Assembly (NCBI GenBank): GCA_007376205.1
Contig: VMFU01000001.1
Location: 220,661-284,660, forward strand
DNA length: 64,000 nt
Direction of reading: 5' to 3'
From: Candidatus Peregrinibacteria bacterium Gr01-1014_25
GTDB lineage: Bacteria; Patescibacteriota; Gracilibacteria; Peribacterales; Peribacteraceae
Shown: piece after piece, positions 42,857 to 50,768 of the stretch
Numbering within the stretch: position 1 is the stretch's first letter
How the letters are laid out: each line of letters opens with the position of its first letter
Position numbers and translations under genes: made by a program
The notes under the pieces: generated by a model
The model's input: only the letters and a program-made list of their open reading frames with translations
The model's database searches: none
What the model was told of the DNA's origin: nothing

Positions 42857-43363
42857 ATGCGGGATATCCCCGAGGATTGGCGCCACGTTGCGGAGTCCGA
42901 GCCGTTTCTCGACGCGCAGGAGGCGCTATGCGCAGCATTCCACCAACAGCGCGACAGGCTCCTCGCAAAAGTCCCCCTGCCGTATCGCATCTACCTTCAG
43001 GACGTGCAGCCGCGGAATTTCTGGCCGGAACTGGAAAACCCGCCGCGCGATCTACGTGGCAAGCTGATCATGTTCATCGCCGGCTACCTTCGCGCGCCGA
43101 CGGAAGGCGGCGAGATGCGACCGGCCTTGTCCTTTGAACAACGTCTGTCCATCGCATGGGTCCAGAAGATCTGTGGGCAGCTCATTGCTGCCCAGCAGCG
43201 CGCCATCATCGATGTGGCGTTCGGTCACCACCAGGAATACCTCGAGCACATCATGCGTCAGGGGCAGGCAATCTCGGCCACGAATCTGCTCAATATCCAA
43301 CAGCACTGCGAAAAGCTCTGTCACACCTACCAACAGGCCATCGATCGTCTTGTCCGTGAGTAG
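42857..43363 (+). CDS. Hypothetical helical protein, 168 aa
   Basis: ATG 42857 (MRDIPEDWRHVAESEPF) is divergent from uvrB and 15 nt past a possible TATGGT -10. The protein is helical, soluble and rich in Gln, His and Arg (AQQRAIIDVAFGHHQEYLEHIM). No family recognised. It lies 22 nt upstream of serS, whose own -10 falls after this stop. Confidence 0.65.
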   Translation: MRDIPEDWRHVAESEPFLDAQEALCAAFHQQRDRLLAKVPLPYRIYLQDVQPRNFWPELENPPRDLRGKLIMFIAGYLRAPTEGGEMRPALSFEQRLSIAWVQKICGQLIAAQQRAIIDVAFGHHQEYLEHIMRQGQAISATNLLNIQQHCEKLCHTYQQAIDRLVRE

Positions 43364-43385
43364 TGATTTCACCCATACTCCTCCC

Positions 43386-44705
43386 ATGATCGACTTAAGC
43401 GACCTGCGCGCGCGGCCCGACGCCTACAAGACGGCGGCGAAGCACAAGCACATCAACGTGGACATCGACGCGTTTCTTGCACTCGATGCCAAGCGCCGCG
43501 CGCTTGTGCCCGACGTCGAGACGATGCGCAAGCGGCAGAACGAGGCCAGCAAGACGATGCCAGGTCTCAAGGGCGCGGAGAAGGAGGCTCTTCTTCAGGA
43601 GATGAAGATACTGTCGTCGGCTCTCAAGGCAAAGGAGAGCGAGCTCGAAGCGATCGAGGGGGATTGGCAAGCGCAGCAATTCCTCCTGCCGCAGCTTCCG
43701 CATTCCTCCGTGCCCGTCGGCAAGGACGAAACGGAGAACGTCGAGGCGTCGCGATGGGGAAACCCGGACACGTGGCTCGGTGACAGCCCCCCGAAAGCAC
43801 CCAGGGACCATGTCGCCCTCGCCGAGGCGCTCGATATCCTCGACATCGCGCGCGGCGTGAACATCGCCGGTGCGCGTTCCTACGTGCTCAAGGGTGCGGG
43901 CGCGCTTCTGCATCAGGCGGTGCTGCGCTTCACGATCGACCACCTCGTCGCCAAGGGATGGACGCTCTTCCAGCCGCCGTACCTGGCGCGGTACGAGTGC
44001 TTCCAGGGGACGGGGTTTTTCCCGGGGCCCGACCAAGCCAACATCTACGCCGTCGGCGGACAGACCGGGCGCGGTGGCCCCATCGAGCCTGACGACCTGC
44101 ATCTCATCGGCACGTCGGAAGTGTCCGTCTGCAGCTACCACGCGGGGGAAACACTTCCGACCGACGCCCTCCCCACGCGCTACGCGGGCTACTCGCCATG
44201 CTTCCGCCGCGAGGCGGGAACGTACGGCAAGGACACACACGGCCTGTACCGCATCCACCAATTCGAGAAGGTGGAGCAAGTGGTCCTCTGCGAAGCGGAT
44301 GAAGGGAAGGCGATGGCGATGTTCGAGGAAATCCGCACGAATGCCGAAGAGGTCCTCCGCGCGCTCAAGCTCCCCTACCGCGTTCTGACGATCTGCACGG
44401 GCGACATGGGCAAGGGCAAGGTCTTCATGCAGGACATCGAGACGTGGATGCCCAGCCGCAAGAGCTACGGCGAGACGCACAGCTGCAGCTACCTGGGCGA
44501 CTTCCAGGCGCGCCGCCTCAACATCACCTATAAGGATGCCGACGGCAAGAAGCGCTTCGTCCATACCCTCAACAACACGTGCATCGCCAGCCCGCGGATC
44601 CTCATCCCCATTCTTGAGATGTACCAGAACGCCGACGGGTCCATCACCATCCCCGAGGTTCTGCGTCCGTACATGGGGGGGCGGGAGAGGATCGAGAAGA
44701 TATAG
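43386..44705 (+). CDS. serS: Seryl-tRNA synthetase
   Basis: I start this 439-aa protein at ATG 43386, six nt after CATACT. The N-terminal coiled-coil tRNA-binding arm (about residues 25-110) precedes the class II core with motif 2 FRREAGTYGKDTHGLYRIHQFEKVEQ and motif 3 TLNNTCIASPRILIPILE, of usual length. It charges tRNA-Ser. In motif 3 the common NGSGLAVGRTL is replaced by NNTCIASPRIL, as in some other bacterial SerRS. Confidence 0.96.
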   Translation: MIDLSDLRARPDAYKTAAKHKHINVDIDAFLALDAKRRALVPDVETMRKRQNEASKTMPGLKGAEKEALLQEMKILSSALKAKESELEAIEGDWQAQQFLLPQLPHSSVPVGKDETENVEASRWGNPDTWLGDSPPKAPRDHVALAEALDILDIARGVNIAGARSYVLKGAGALLHQAVLRFTIDHLVAKGWTLFQPPYLARYECFQGTGFFPGPDQANIYAVGGQTGRGGPIEPDDLHLIGTSEVSVCSYHAGETLPTDALPTRYAGYSPCFRREAGTYGKDTHGLYRIHQFEKVEQVVLCEADEGKAMAMFEEIRTNAEEVLRALKLPYRVLTICTGDMGKGKVFMQDIETWMPSRKSYGETHSCSYLGDFQARRLNITYKDADGKKRFVHTLNNTCIASPRILIPILEMYQNADGSITIPEVLRPYMGGRERIEKI

Positions 44706-44740
44706 AAGAGAAAGAGGCCCCCTCCTCTCGTTCTTCTATT
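44702..44740 (+). terminator. Hairpin after serS
   Basis: TAGAAGAGAAAGAGG and CCTCTCGTTCTTCTA are complementary at 13 of 15 positions around a C-rich loop, followed by T-rich sequence. Probable terminator. Confidence 0.6.
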
Positions 44741-44768
44741 TCCTCTGCTTCCTCTATATCCTTTCATC

Positions 44769-45182
44769 ATGATTCTCCTCGTCTGCGGAGCGTCGGACAT
44801 GGCCCGCAGGATGCTCGCCGAGAAATTCGTGCGGGAGCAGGAAGGGTGGAAGCACTTGCCGCTGGAGCGCGTGCACCAGCTCATGGAGCGCGAAGTGGAG
44901 AGCGATGACCCTACGCTGTTCCTGCGCGTTGCCTGCCACTGCGCGCGCGAGCTTGCCGAGGACGGTACGCATGTCATCTTAAGCCATCCGGAAGCGACCG
45001 AGCACGTCGCGCTTCTGCGGGAGGAGCTGGAGCCCGGATTCACAGCGTTCCACCTGGGTCCCATCGACGAAGAAGGCGCCGATCCTGACATCGAAGAAGC
45101 GTTCGATTACCTCATCGATTCCCGCCAGCATTCCGTGAACGACGCTTTCGAACTCATCGTCGGCGTGCTGGCGCAGCGTTGA
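44769..45182 (+). CDS. Hypothetical nucleotide-kinase-like protein, 137 aa
   Basis: The ATG follows TATCCT by six nt. The N-terminus MILLVCGASDMARRMLAEKF resembles a P-loop strand-loop-helix but lacks GKS/T, and the internal LAEDGTHVILSHPEATEHVALLREEL resembles the Walker B and lid order of small P-loop kinases. The missing P-loop Lys makes catalysis unlikely. A nucleotide kinase relative is only a guess. The stop is 14 nt before the GT4 start. Confidence 0.6.
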   Translation: MILLVCGASDMARRMLAEKFVREQEGWKHLPLERVHQLMEREVESDDPTLFLRVACHCARELAEDGTHVILSHPEATEHVALLREELEPGFTAFHLGPIDEEGADPDIEEAFDYLIDSRQHSVNDAFELIVGVLAQR

Positions 45183-45196
45183 TTGCCACGATTCCT

Positions 45197-46297
45197 ATGC
45201 GCATTCTCTTCACACGCTTTCCCCTGGAGAGCCGCTACGGAGGCGCCGAAGTCCAGACGCTCACACTGATGCGCGGGCTGAAAGCACTCGGGCACGATGT
45301 GACATTCCTCGGGAGCTGTTCCGTGCTCCTAGAGCACACTGCCCGCTGTTCACTGCCCGCTGCCCGCCTCGACATCGGTTTCCCGCCGGTTACGAAGTGG
45401 CTCGCCGTCAGTTTCCTGTGGCGACAGTTCGCCATGCGTCGCCTTCTCATACAGGCGCTCATAGCCCACAGCCCACAGCCCACAGCGATCGTCATGCTCT
45501 CCCTCTCCGAAAAACTCCTCCTGACGCGGTGGGCCGCCTCGCGCGGCATCCGCGTGATCTGGGTTGAGCACGATCGCGTCGGACGCTGGTTCACGCATAA
45601 TCCCTGGCTGCCGCGCCTGCGCCGATTGGCAAAACTCGCGACGACGGTCGTCGTGTCTGAAATGAGCAGAGACATCTACCGCGAACTCGGCTGGCCAGAG
45701 GAGAACATTGTCGCGATTCCGAACGGCGTTGAAATGCAGGTATCCCTTCCCACTGTCCGAATCCCTATTCCCGATTCCCGTCTTCATATCGGCTGTCTCT
45801 CACGCCTGACGCATGATAAAGGCATTGACGTGCTGATCGACGCCATGGATCACCTGCCGGATATTCGGCTCACGATCGTCGGCACAGGGAGAGATGAGGC
45901 GGATTTCAAAGCGCGCGCCGCCCGCGGCGGCGCGCGCGATCGCATCGACTTTTTGCCTAGCGTCAGGGCTCCGCAGGATTTGTTCGACGCAATCGATATT
46001 CTCATCCTCCCCTCGCGCGAACACGATCCGTTCGGTCTGGTCGCGGCCGAGGCGATGTTTCGCGACATTCCGGTGATCGTCACCGATGCCTGCGGCATCG
46101 CGGGGTACTTGCAGAGCGGCACCGACGCCATCGTCGTGAAGGCAGGTGATCGCGGAGCCCTACAGGAAGCCATTTCTTTACTCTCCGACCGCGAACACAG
46201 GAATGCAATCGGCACTGCGGGACAGCATGCCGCGCAGGAGAAGTTTACCGCGGAGAGAATGAGCCGGCAGTACGAGGAACTGCTCCAGTCCCTGTAG
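45197..46297 (+). CDS. GT4 family glycosyltransferase with three embedded heptad repeats
   Basis: A 366-aa GT-B glycosyltransferase: MRILFTRFPLESRYGGAEVQTLTLMRGL at the N-terminus, VVSEMSRDIYRELGWPEENIVAIPNGVE, and the C-terminal nucleotide-sugar domain with GTGRDEADFKA, ILPSREHDPFGLVAAEAMFRDIPVIVTDACG. It probably extends a lipid-linked surface glycan. Heptad blocks at 45315-45370, 45451-45485 and 45741-45782 encode atypical segments (EHTARCSLPAARLD, AHSPQPTAI, PTVRIPIPDSR) at surface-loop positions. An in-frame TTG at 45179 overlapping the previous stop is an alternative start. Confidence 0.9.
   Translation: MRILFTRFPLESRYGGAEVQTLTLMRGLKALGHDVTFLGSCSVLLEHTARCSLPAARLDIGFPPVTKWLAVSFLWRQFAMRRLLIQALIAHSPQPTAIVMLSLSEKLLLTRWAASRGIRVIWVEHDRVGRWFTHNPWLPRLRRLAKLATTVVVSEMSRDIYRELGWPEENIVAIPNGVEMQVSLPTVRIPIPDSRLHIGCLSRLTHDKGIDVLIDAMDHLPDIRLTIVGTGRDEADFKARAARGGARDRIDFLPSVRAPQDLFDAIDILILPSREHDPFGLVAAEAMFRDIPVIVTDACGIAGYLQSGTDAIVVKAGDRGALQEAISLLSDREHRNAIGTAGQHAAQEKFTAERMSRQYEELLQSL
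45315..45370. repeat. Heptanucleotide repeat block (8 units) inside the GT4 gene
   Basis: Units GCTGTTC, CGTGCTC, CTAGAGC, ACACTGC, CCGCTGT, TCACTGC, CCGCTGC, CCGCCTC. The last four are clearly related. Confidence 0.75.
45451..45485. repeat. Heptanucleotide repeat (CCCACAG)3 inside the GT4 gene
   Basis: Units ACAGGCG, CTCATAG, CCCACAG x3. The same words occur at 15108-15128 and 22609-22629. Confidence 0.85.
45741..45782. repeat. Heptanucleotide repeat (6 units) inside the GT4 gene
   Basis: Units TATCCCT, TCCCACT, GTCCGAA, TCCCTAT, TCCCGAT, TCCCGTC; related to the GAATCCC-type array of secA. Confidence 0.75.
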
Positions 46298-46343
46298 TAA
46301 CACATCGACGCCTTCTGCATTCCATATTCTTTAAGCCCCATCC

Positions 46344-46367
46344 CTACAATTATTGAAATAATTGTAG
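46344..46367. promoter_or_regulatory. AT-rich perfect inverted repeat
   Basis: CTACAATTAT-TGAA-ATAATTGTAG, a 10-bp perfect inverted repeat in an otherwise GC-rich region between the GT4 gene and the amidase-SpoIID gene. No T-run follows, which argues for a protein-binding site. Confidence 0.5.
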
Positions 46368-46456
46368 AAGTAGTGCTGGGTAGACGGTGCGAGGGGATGA
46401 AAAGGGATGCGCACGGAGTATGTTCTCTCATGGGGATTCGTTATACTTCCCTTCTC

Positions 46457-49030
46457 GTGCGACGACGTTTCATCAGCATCGGATGCGTCGGCGCCGCTGT
46501 CGTCGTGCTATCGCTGTTGCCCATCGAGTCACAGTCTCCGCGCCAGCACAACGTCAGTCGGACGTCATCGCTGGGCGTATTGACGCAGGAGCATCTGTCG
46601 TGGGGCGCGCGCTACTCATTCGCAGAGCCGATTGATGCCGTCAGTTTCCGCATGCCACAGAATTTGCAAACGGCCGCCGTACGAGGATGGACAGGATCGG
46701 GTTGGACGGGCTGGGAGGCTTTGGCGGTGGAGACGGAGTTCGATCCGCTCCTCACGGAGTCCAACCTCGTGATGTTTCCCGCCGGCGTACGCATCGTGGA
46801 ATTGCAGTCGCCGTTGGCACTGGAGATGCATCCACTGACGGTTGCGCATGACCCGCCGCGGTACGCCGTTGCCGCGCGAACTCCGTCTGTGCGCCCGCGC
46901 ATTCTCTCGCGATCCGAGTGGGGTGCCGACGATACGTTCCTCGTCCGCGGTCCCGACACATCGCGTTCCGATGTGCCGTCGACGGGCGAGGACGTCGTGC
47001 AGCAGCGGGAAGCGAACGGAACGGCTGTGGAAACGCCGTCGCAACGCATCGTCGATTGTGAGCAGGCGCATCGCAACTACCCGCAGGAATTCAAACCCGC
47101 GAAGACGGTGCGCACGCTTCCATCGGGTGGAGCGCTGCGGTGGCCGCAGCAGTACTCCAAGGAAGTACGCATCCTTGCCGTGCATCACACAGCCATCGCC
47201 GTGCACGGCGACAGCCGTCCCGCCGCGGAGCGCGTCCGCGCACTGTACGCGTACCACGCCAACAATCGCGGCTGGGGCGATATCGGCTACCACTTCGTCG
47301 TCGACGAAGACGGGCAGATCTACGAGGGGCGCGCCGGCGGAAAGGGCGTCGTCGGCGGGCATGCCTACTGTAACAACGTCGGTTCCATCGGCATCGCGCT
47401 CCTGGGGAACTTCGAACTGGAGCAGCCGACGCAGAAGCAGGTCGCCGCGTTGCAGTGGCTTCTCCACTCTCTTGCGATGACGTACGACATCGACCTCGCC
47501 TCTTCCGTGCAGTTCCATGGCAAGGCGATGCCTCCGATCGTCGGGCACGGCGACCTGGTGTCGACGACGTGCCCGGGGTTCTACATGCGCGAGGTGATGA
47601 CGCAGGTGCGTCGCAACGTCCGCGTTGGCGACATCGACGTGAGAGTGTCCTTCCCGAAGCTGCCGAAAGCGTCACTGAAGAAGCGTGCGCCGTCACGCGG
47701 TACGGCCCGGCCCGCGCAGCGGCCGCCGGGAGTCGAAGGCGTCTCGCCGATGGGCACGACGTTTCTGCAGGGGCATCCCGGATCGCAGACGCTCATTGCG
47801 TTGCGTTACCAGGCGGGCGACCATGCGACGAAATCTCATGAAGAGGTTGCAAAGGTCGACAGGACGGACGGCTCTACCGGCGTGTGGCAGGACATCGGCG
47901 GCACGTTCGAACGCGTACGCGACGCACTCGTCACGTCCGCGCCTGTTCCGTCCCGCGGGACGGTGCTGCTGCGGGTGAAAGTGCAATTCCCCGATGTCGC
48001 AGGCAGGAGCACGCTCACCATCGGCTCCGTGACGTATGTGCTCGAAACCAGCGGCCGTCCGCTGCGCGCGCCGTCCGCGAGGCCGGCGAGCGCGACGGGT
48101 TCATCGCCGATTCAAGAGCGTCCCGCGCTGTCCACCGCCCGCACACGCCCAGCCAAGCACCCGCGCAGCGGCGGATCCGCGACGCAAGCAAAGAGCGCGG
48201 CAGACGGTCCCGACGTACGCATCCGTTTGAGCGTAGCGGGCGACGACGCGCGGCTCACGGCGCCCGCAGGCACCCGCATCGGCCGTGAGCGTCTGTCCGC
48301 AGTGCAGCTGGAACTGCACCGCAATGGAACGGTCTGCACGGCGTCGCAGGGGGGACGCACGCTTGCGAGAGGCATCGTGCGGATCGAGCCTCCCGCGGGG
48401 GGCATCGTCAGCATCGACAGCGGGGAGAAGGAAGCGCGGCGATTCCGCGGGACAATCGAATGCCGCGTGATCGACAGAGCGATGGTGCTCATCAACGAAC
48501 TGCCGCTTGAGCAGTATCTCTACGGGCTCGCCGAAGAACCCGACAGCGAGCCGTATGAAAAACAGCGGGCATTCGCGATTGCGGCGCGCAGTTACGTGAT
48601 GCACTACCTCAATCCCGATATGCGGAAGTTTCCCGGGAAGCCCTACGACGGCAGCGACGATCCCGCCGTGTTCCAGGCGTACGGCGGCGTCCTGCTGGAA
48701 GAGCGTAATCCGCAGTGGATGCGCGCGGTAAAGAGCACGCGACTGACCGTTCTCACCGTCGGCGGCGACATCCTCCGCGCGGCGTACTTCTCCGCGAGCG
48801 ACGGCAAGACCCGCTCGCCGGCGGAGGTGGGATGGCCGAATTTTCCTCATGCGGAAGTATTCACGAAGAAAGCCGATCCCTGGTGTAGCGGGCAGGGGCG
48901 CCGCGGTCACGGCGTCGGCATGAGCGGGTGCGGCGCGGAAGGCCAGGCGAACGAAGGCAAAACTGCGGAAGAGATTCTCGCCTACTATTACAGCGGCGCC
49001 ATGCTCAAGCGCCTGGACGAGGTTCGCTGA
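46457..49030 (+). CDS. PGRP/amidase_2 domain fused to a SpoIID-like domain
   Basis: I start at GTG 46457, nine nt after TATACT, which places a signal peptide (VRRRFISIGCVGAAVVVLSLL) at the N-terminus; the track start adds 28 residues. Residues about 240-390 form an N-acetylmuramoyl-L-alanine amidase/PGRP domain (VHHTAIAVHG, YHFVVDEDGQIYEGR, GHGDLVSTTCPGF with the Zn ligands His, His and Cys). After a Pro/Arg-rich linker, residues about 690-855 match SpoIID (LPLEQYLYGLAEEP, QRAFAIAARSYVMHYL, YFSASDGKTRSPAEVGW, GHGVGMSGCGAEGQA). SpoIID is a lytic transglycosylase acting on peptide-free glycan, so the protein could strip stems and then cut strands. Confidence 0.92.
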   Translation: MRRRFISIGCVGAAVVVLSLLPIESQSPRQHNVSRTSSLGVLTQEHLSWGARYSFAEPIDAVSFRMPQNLQTAAVRGWTGSGWTGWEALAVETEFDPLLTESNLVMFPAGVRIVELQSPLALEMHPLTVAHDPPRYAVAARTPSVRPRILSRSEWGADDTFLVRGPDTSRSDVPSTGEDVVQQREANGTAVETPSQRIVDCEQAHRNYPQEFKPAKTVRTLPSGGALRWPQQYSKEVRILAVHHTAIAVHGDSRPAAERVRALYAYHANNRGWGDIGYHFVVDEDGQIYEGRAGGKGVVGGHAYCNNVGSIGIALLGNFELEQPTQKQVAALQWLLHSLAMTYDIDLASSVQFHGKAMPPIVGHGDLVSTTCPGFYMREVMTQVRRNVRVGDIDVRVSFPKLPKASLKKRAPSRGTARPAQRPPGVEGVSPMGTTFLQGHPGSQTLIALRYQAGDHATKSHEEVAKVDRTDGSTGVWQDIGGTFERVRDALVTSAPVPSRGTVLLRVKVQFPDVAGRSTLTIGSVTYVLETSGRPLRAPSARPASATGSSPIQERPALSTARTRPAKHPRSGGSATQAKSAADGPDVRIRLSVAGDDARLTAPAGTRIGRERLSAVQLELHRNGTVCTASQGGRTLARGIVRIEPPAGGIVSIDSGEKEARRFRGTIECRVIDRAMVLINELPLEQYLYGLAEEPDSEPYEKQRAFAIAARSYVMHYLNPDMRKFPGKPYDGSDDPAVFQAYGGVLLEERNPQWMRAVKSTRLTVLTVGGDILRAAYFSASDGKTRSPAEVGWPNFPHAEVFTKKADPWCSGQGRRGHGVGMSGCGAEGQANEGKTAEEILAYYYSGAMLKRLDEVR

Positions 49031-49058
49031 ACGGAAGGAGCGTGGTAGTGTCAGGGGT

Positions 49059-50465
49059 ATGGGTTACCTCGAGAGCGCTTTCCTCGGTGCGCTGCAGGGC
49101 GTCACGGAATTTCTGCCGATCTCCAGCGACGGGCATCTCGTCGTGGCCGAGGCGCTCGCGGGTGTCAGCTTGCAGGGGCGCGATGCGTTGGGATTCGACA
49201 TCCTCCTGCACGCGGGGAGTTTGCTCGCGCTTCTCCTATGCACGGGAAAACAGTGGATCGCGCTCCTGCGTGATGCCATTGCCGATGCCGACGACGCGCG
49301 GCGGATGCTTCTGCTCATCGTCGTCGCGACGGTCCCCGGCGCGATTGCCGGCCTGTTCTTTGCCGACGCCGTTGCGCAGATGCGGTTCCTGCCCGCCGCC
49401 GCCGCGGGGTTTGCGGCGACGGGATTCGCGCTCCTCATCGGCGAGCTCGCCGGCGGGAACCGTGCTCCCGCGCAGCGACTCCAGTGGGAACTGCGGTGGT
49501 GGATGGTGTTTGCCATCGGTCTTGCGCAAGCCCTCGCGCTTCTGCCGGGCGTGTCGCGCTCCGGATCGACGATCGCCGTGGGGATGATCCTGGGTCTCTC
49601 GCGGCGCGACGCGTTCAGCTTCTCCTTCCTCATGGCAGCCCCCATCCTCGCGGGCGCCATTGGCAAGAACATCCTGGACGTCGCCGGCGGCGTGGTGACG
49701 CTGCCCCCCGCTTCGGTGAGCGTGGCGGGATTCGTGGCGGCGACGATCGTCAGCGCCGGCGCGTACCTGCTGCTGCGCACGTGGGTCACGCGCTTGAGCC
49801 TCTCGTGGTTTGCGTTGTACCTCTTCCCCCTCGCGCTGGTTCTCCTGTGGATCGAAATCGGGATGCCGCACACGTTCGAAGCCGCCGAAGCGCGCGTACT
49901 CCTGGAGCGCTACGGCGCGATGGCCGTCTTCCTCTTCGCCATGCTGGAATCCACGCCGCCGTTCAGCGTGATCTCGCCGGGCGTGGTCGTGATGCTGCTC
50001 GCGGGAGCGGTGGCGGGCGATCTTCGTCTGCTCATGATGTTCGCCGCAGCGGGGGCGGCCGGCGTCCTCCTTCCGAGCGTGACATTCTACTTCCTCGGCG
50101 TGCAGTACGGCCGTTCCATCGCGCACCGTTTCCATCTGACCGACTCCGCCCTCTCGCGCGCCGAATCGCTGTCGGTACGTTACGGCGGAGCGGGGGTCAT
50201 TATCGGGCAATTCATCGGCCTTGCCCGCCCGGCGGTGGCGTTCATCGCCGGCACCGTGCGCCTGCGCAGGCGGGTCTTCCTCCCGTGCGCCGCGCTCGGA
50301 GCCATCTTGCTGCCCAGCGCCTATCTGGGCCTCGGCTATCTCTTCCGATCCAACCTGGATGTCGTGATCCCCGTCGTGACGCTCGGCGGAACGGCGCTCG
50401 TCATTCTCACGTTCCTCTTCGGCGGAGCATGGGGCGTCGGCAAAGCAATCGCGCGCCGCCGTTGA
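49059..50465 (+). CDS. uppP: UppP (undecaprenyl-diphosphatase) fused to a DedA domain
   Basis: A 468-aa membrane protein; its ATG follows TAGTGT by seven nt. Residues about 1-250 are UppP/BacA: GVTEFLPISSDGHLVVAE (about 15-32) and LLPGVSRSGSTIAVGMILGL (about 141-160), the two catalytic signatures; the usual first Glu of the (E/Q)G motif is Gln. Residues about 265-465 are a DedA domain with FAMLESTPPFSVISPGVVVMLLAG and GQFIGLARPAVAFIAG. UppP dephosphorylates C55-PP and DedA-superfamily members can flip C55-P back across the membrane, so the fusion joins successive steps of lipid carrier recycling. It is 28 nt from the amidase-SpoIID gene. Confidence 0.93.
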   Translation: MGYLESAFLGALQGVTEFLPISSDGHLVVAEALAGVSLQGRDALGFDILLHAGSLLALLLCTGKQWIALLRDAIADADDARRMLLLIVVATVPGAIAGLFFADAVAQMRFLPAAAAGFAATGFALLIGELAGGNRAPAQRLQWELRWWMVFAIGLAQALALLPGVSRSGSTIAVGMILGLSRRDAFSFSFLMAAPILAGAIGKNILDVAGGVVTLPPASVSVAGFVAATIVSAGAYLLLRTWVTRLSLSWFALYLFPLALVLLWIEIGMPHTFEAAEARVLLERYGAMAVFLFAMLESTPPFSVISPGVVVMLLAGAVAGDLRLLMMFAAAGAAGVLLPSVTFYFLGVQYGRSIAHRFHLTDSALSRAESLSVRYGGAGVIIGQFIGLARPAVAFIAGTVRLRRRVFLPCAALGAILLPSAYLGLGYLFRSNLDVVIPVVTLGGTALVILTFLFGGAWGVGKAIARRR

Positions 50466-50482
50466 CGTCATTTTCACCACTC

Positions 50483-50510
50483 TTGCATGGAAATATTCCG
50501 TAAGTAGAAT
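50483..50510 (+). promoter_or_regulatory. Promoter of the HTH regulator
   Basis: TTGCAT (50483-50488), 16-bp spacer, TAGAAT (50505-50510). The start codon is 30 nt further, so this gene has a short leader. Confidence 0.55.
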
Positions 50511-50540
50511 GCTGGCCTCCACACGTTCTCACCCACGCCC

Positions 50541-50768
50541 ATGACAACGACGGTCGTCCTCCGTAATTCCATCCGGCGTCTGCGCTTCGAGCACAACATG
50601 ACTCAAGAAGAACTTGCGCTGCGCACGGGCGTGAGCCGTCAGACGATCATGAGCATCGAGCGCGGAGAGACGAATCCGTCCGTTCTTCTGGCCCTGAAAA
50701 TCGCATCGGCATTCAGCGTGCCGGTGACGGATGTGTTTGCAATGGAGGGCAAACTGGCGCCGGTGTAG
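50541..50768 (+). CDS. XRE-family HTH regulator, YozG-like, 75 aa
   Basis: NSIRRLRFEHNMTQEELALRTGVSRQTIMSIERGETNPSVLLALKIASAFSVPVTDVF is a complete single HTH_3 domain with no sensor part, the size of small Cro/CI-like regulators. The target is unknown. Its last 56 nt overlap the 3' end of recJ on the opposite strand. Confidence 0.92.
   Translation: MTTTVVLRNSIRRLRFEHNMTQEELALRTGVSRQTIMSIERGETNPSVLLALKIASAFSVPVTDVFAMEGKLAPV

Noticed and set aside
46344-46367. Rho-independent terminator for the GT4 gene
   Set aside because: The AT-rich stem is weak and no T-run follows, so I listed it as a possible protein-binding site instead.
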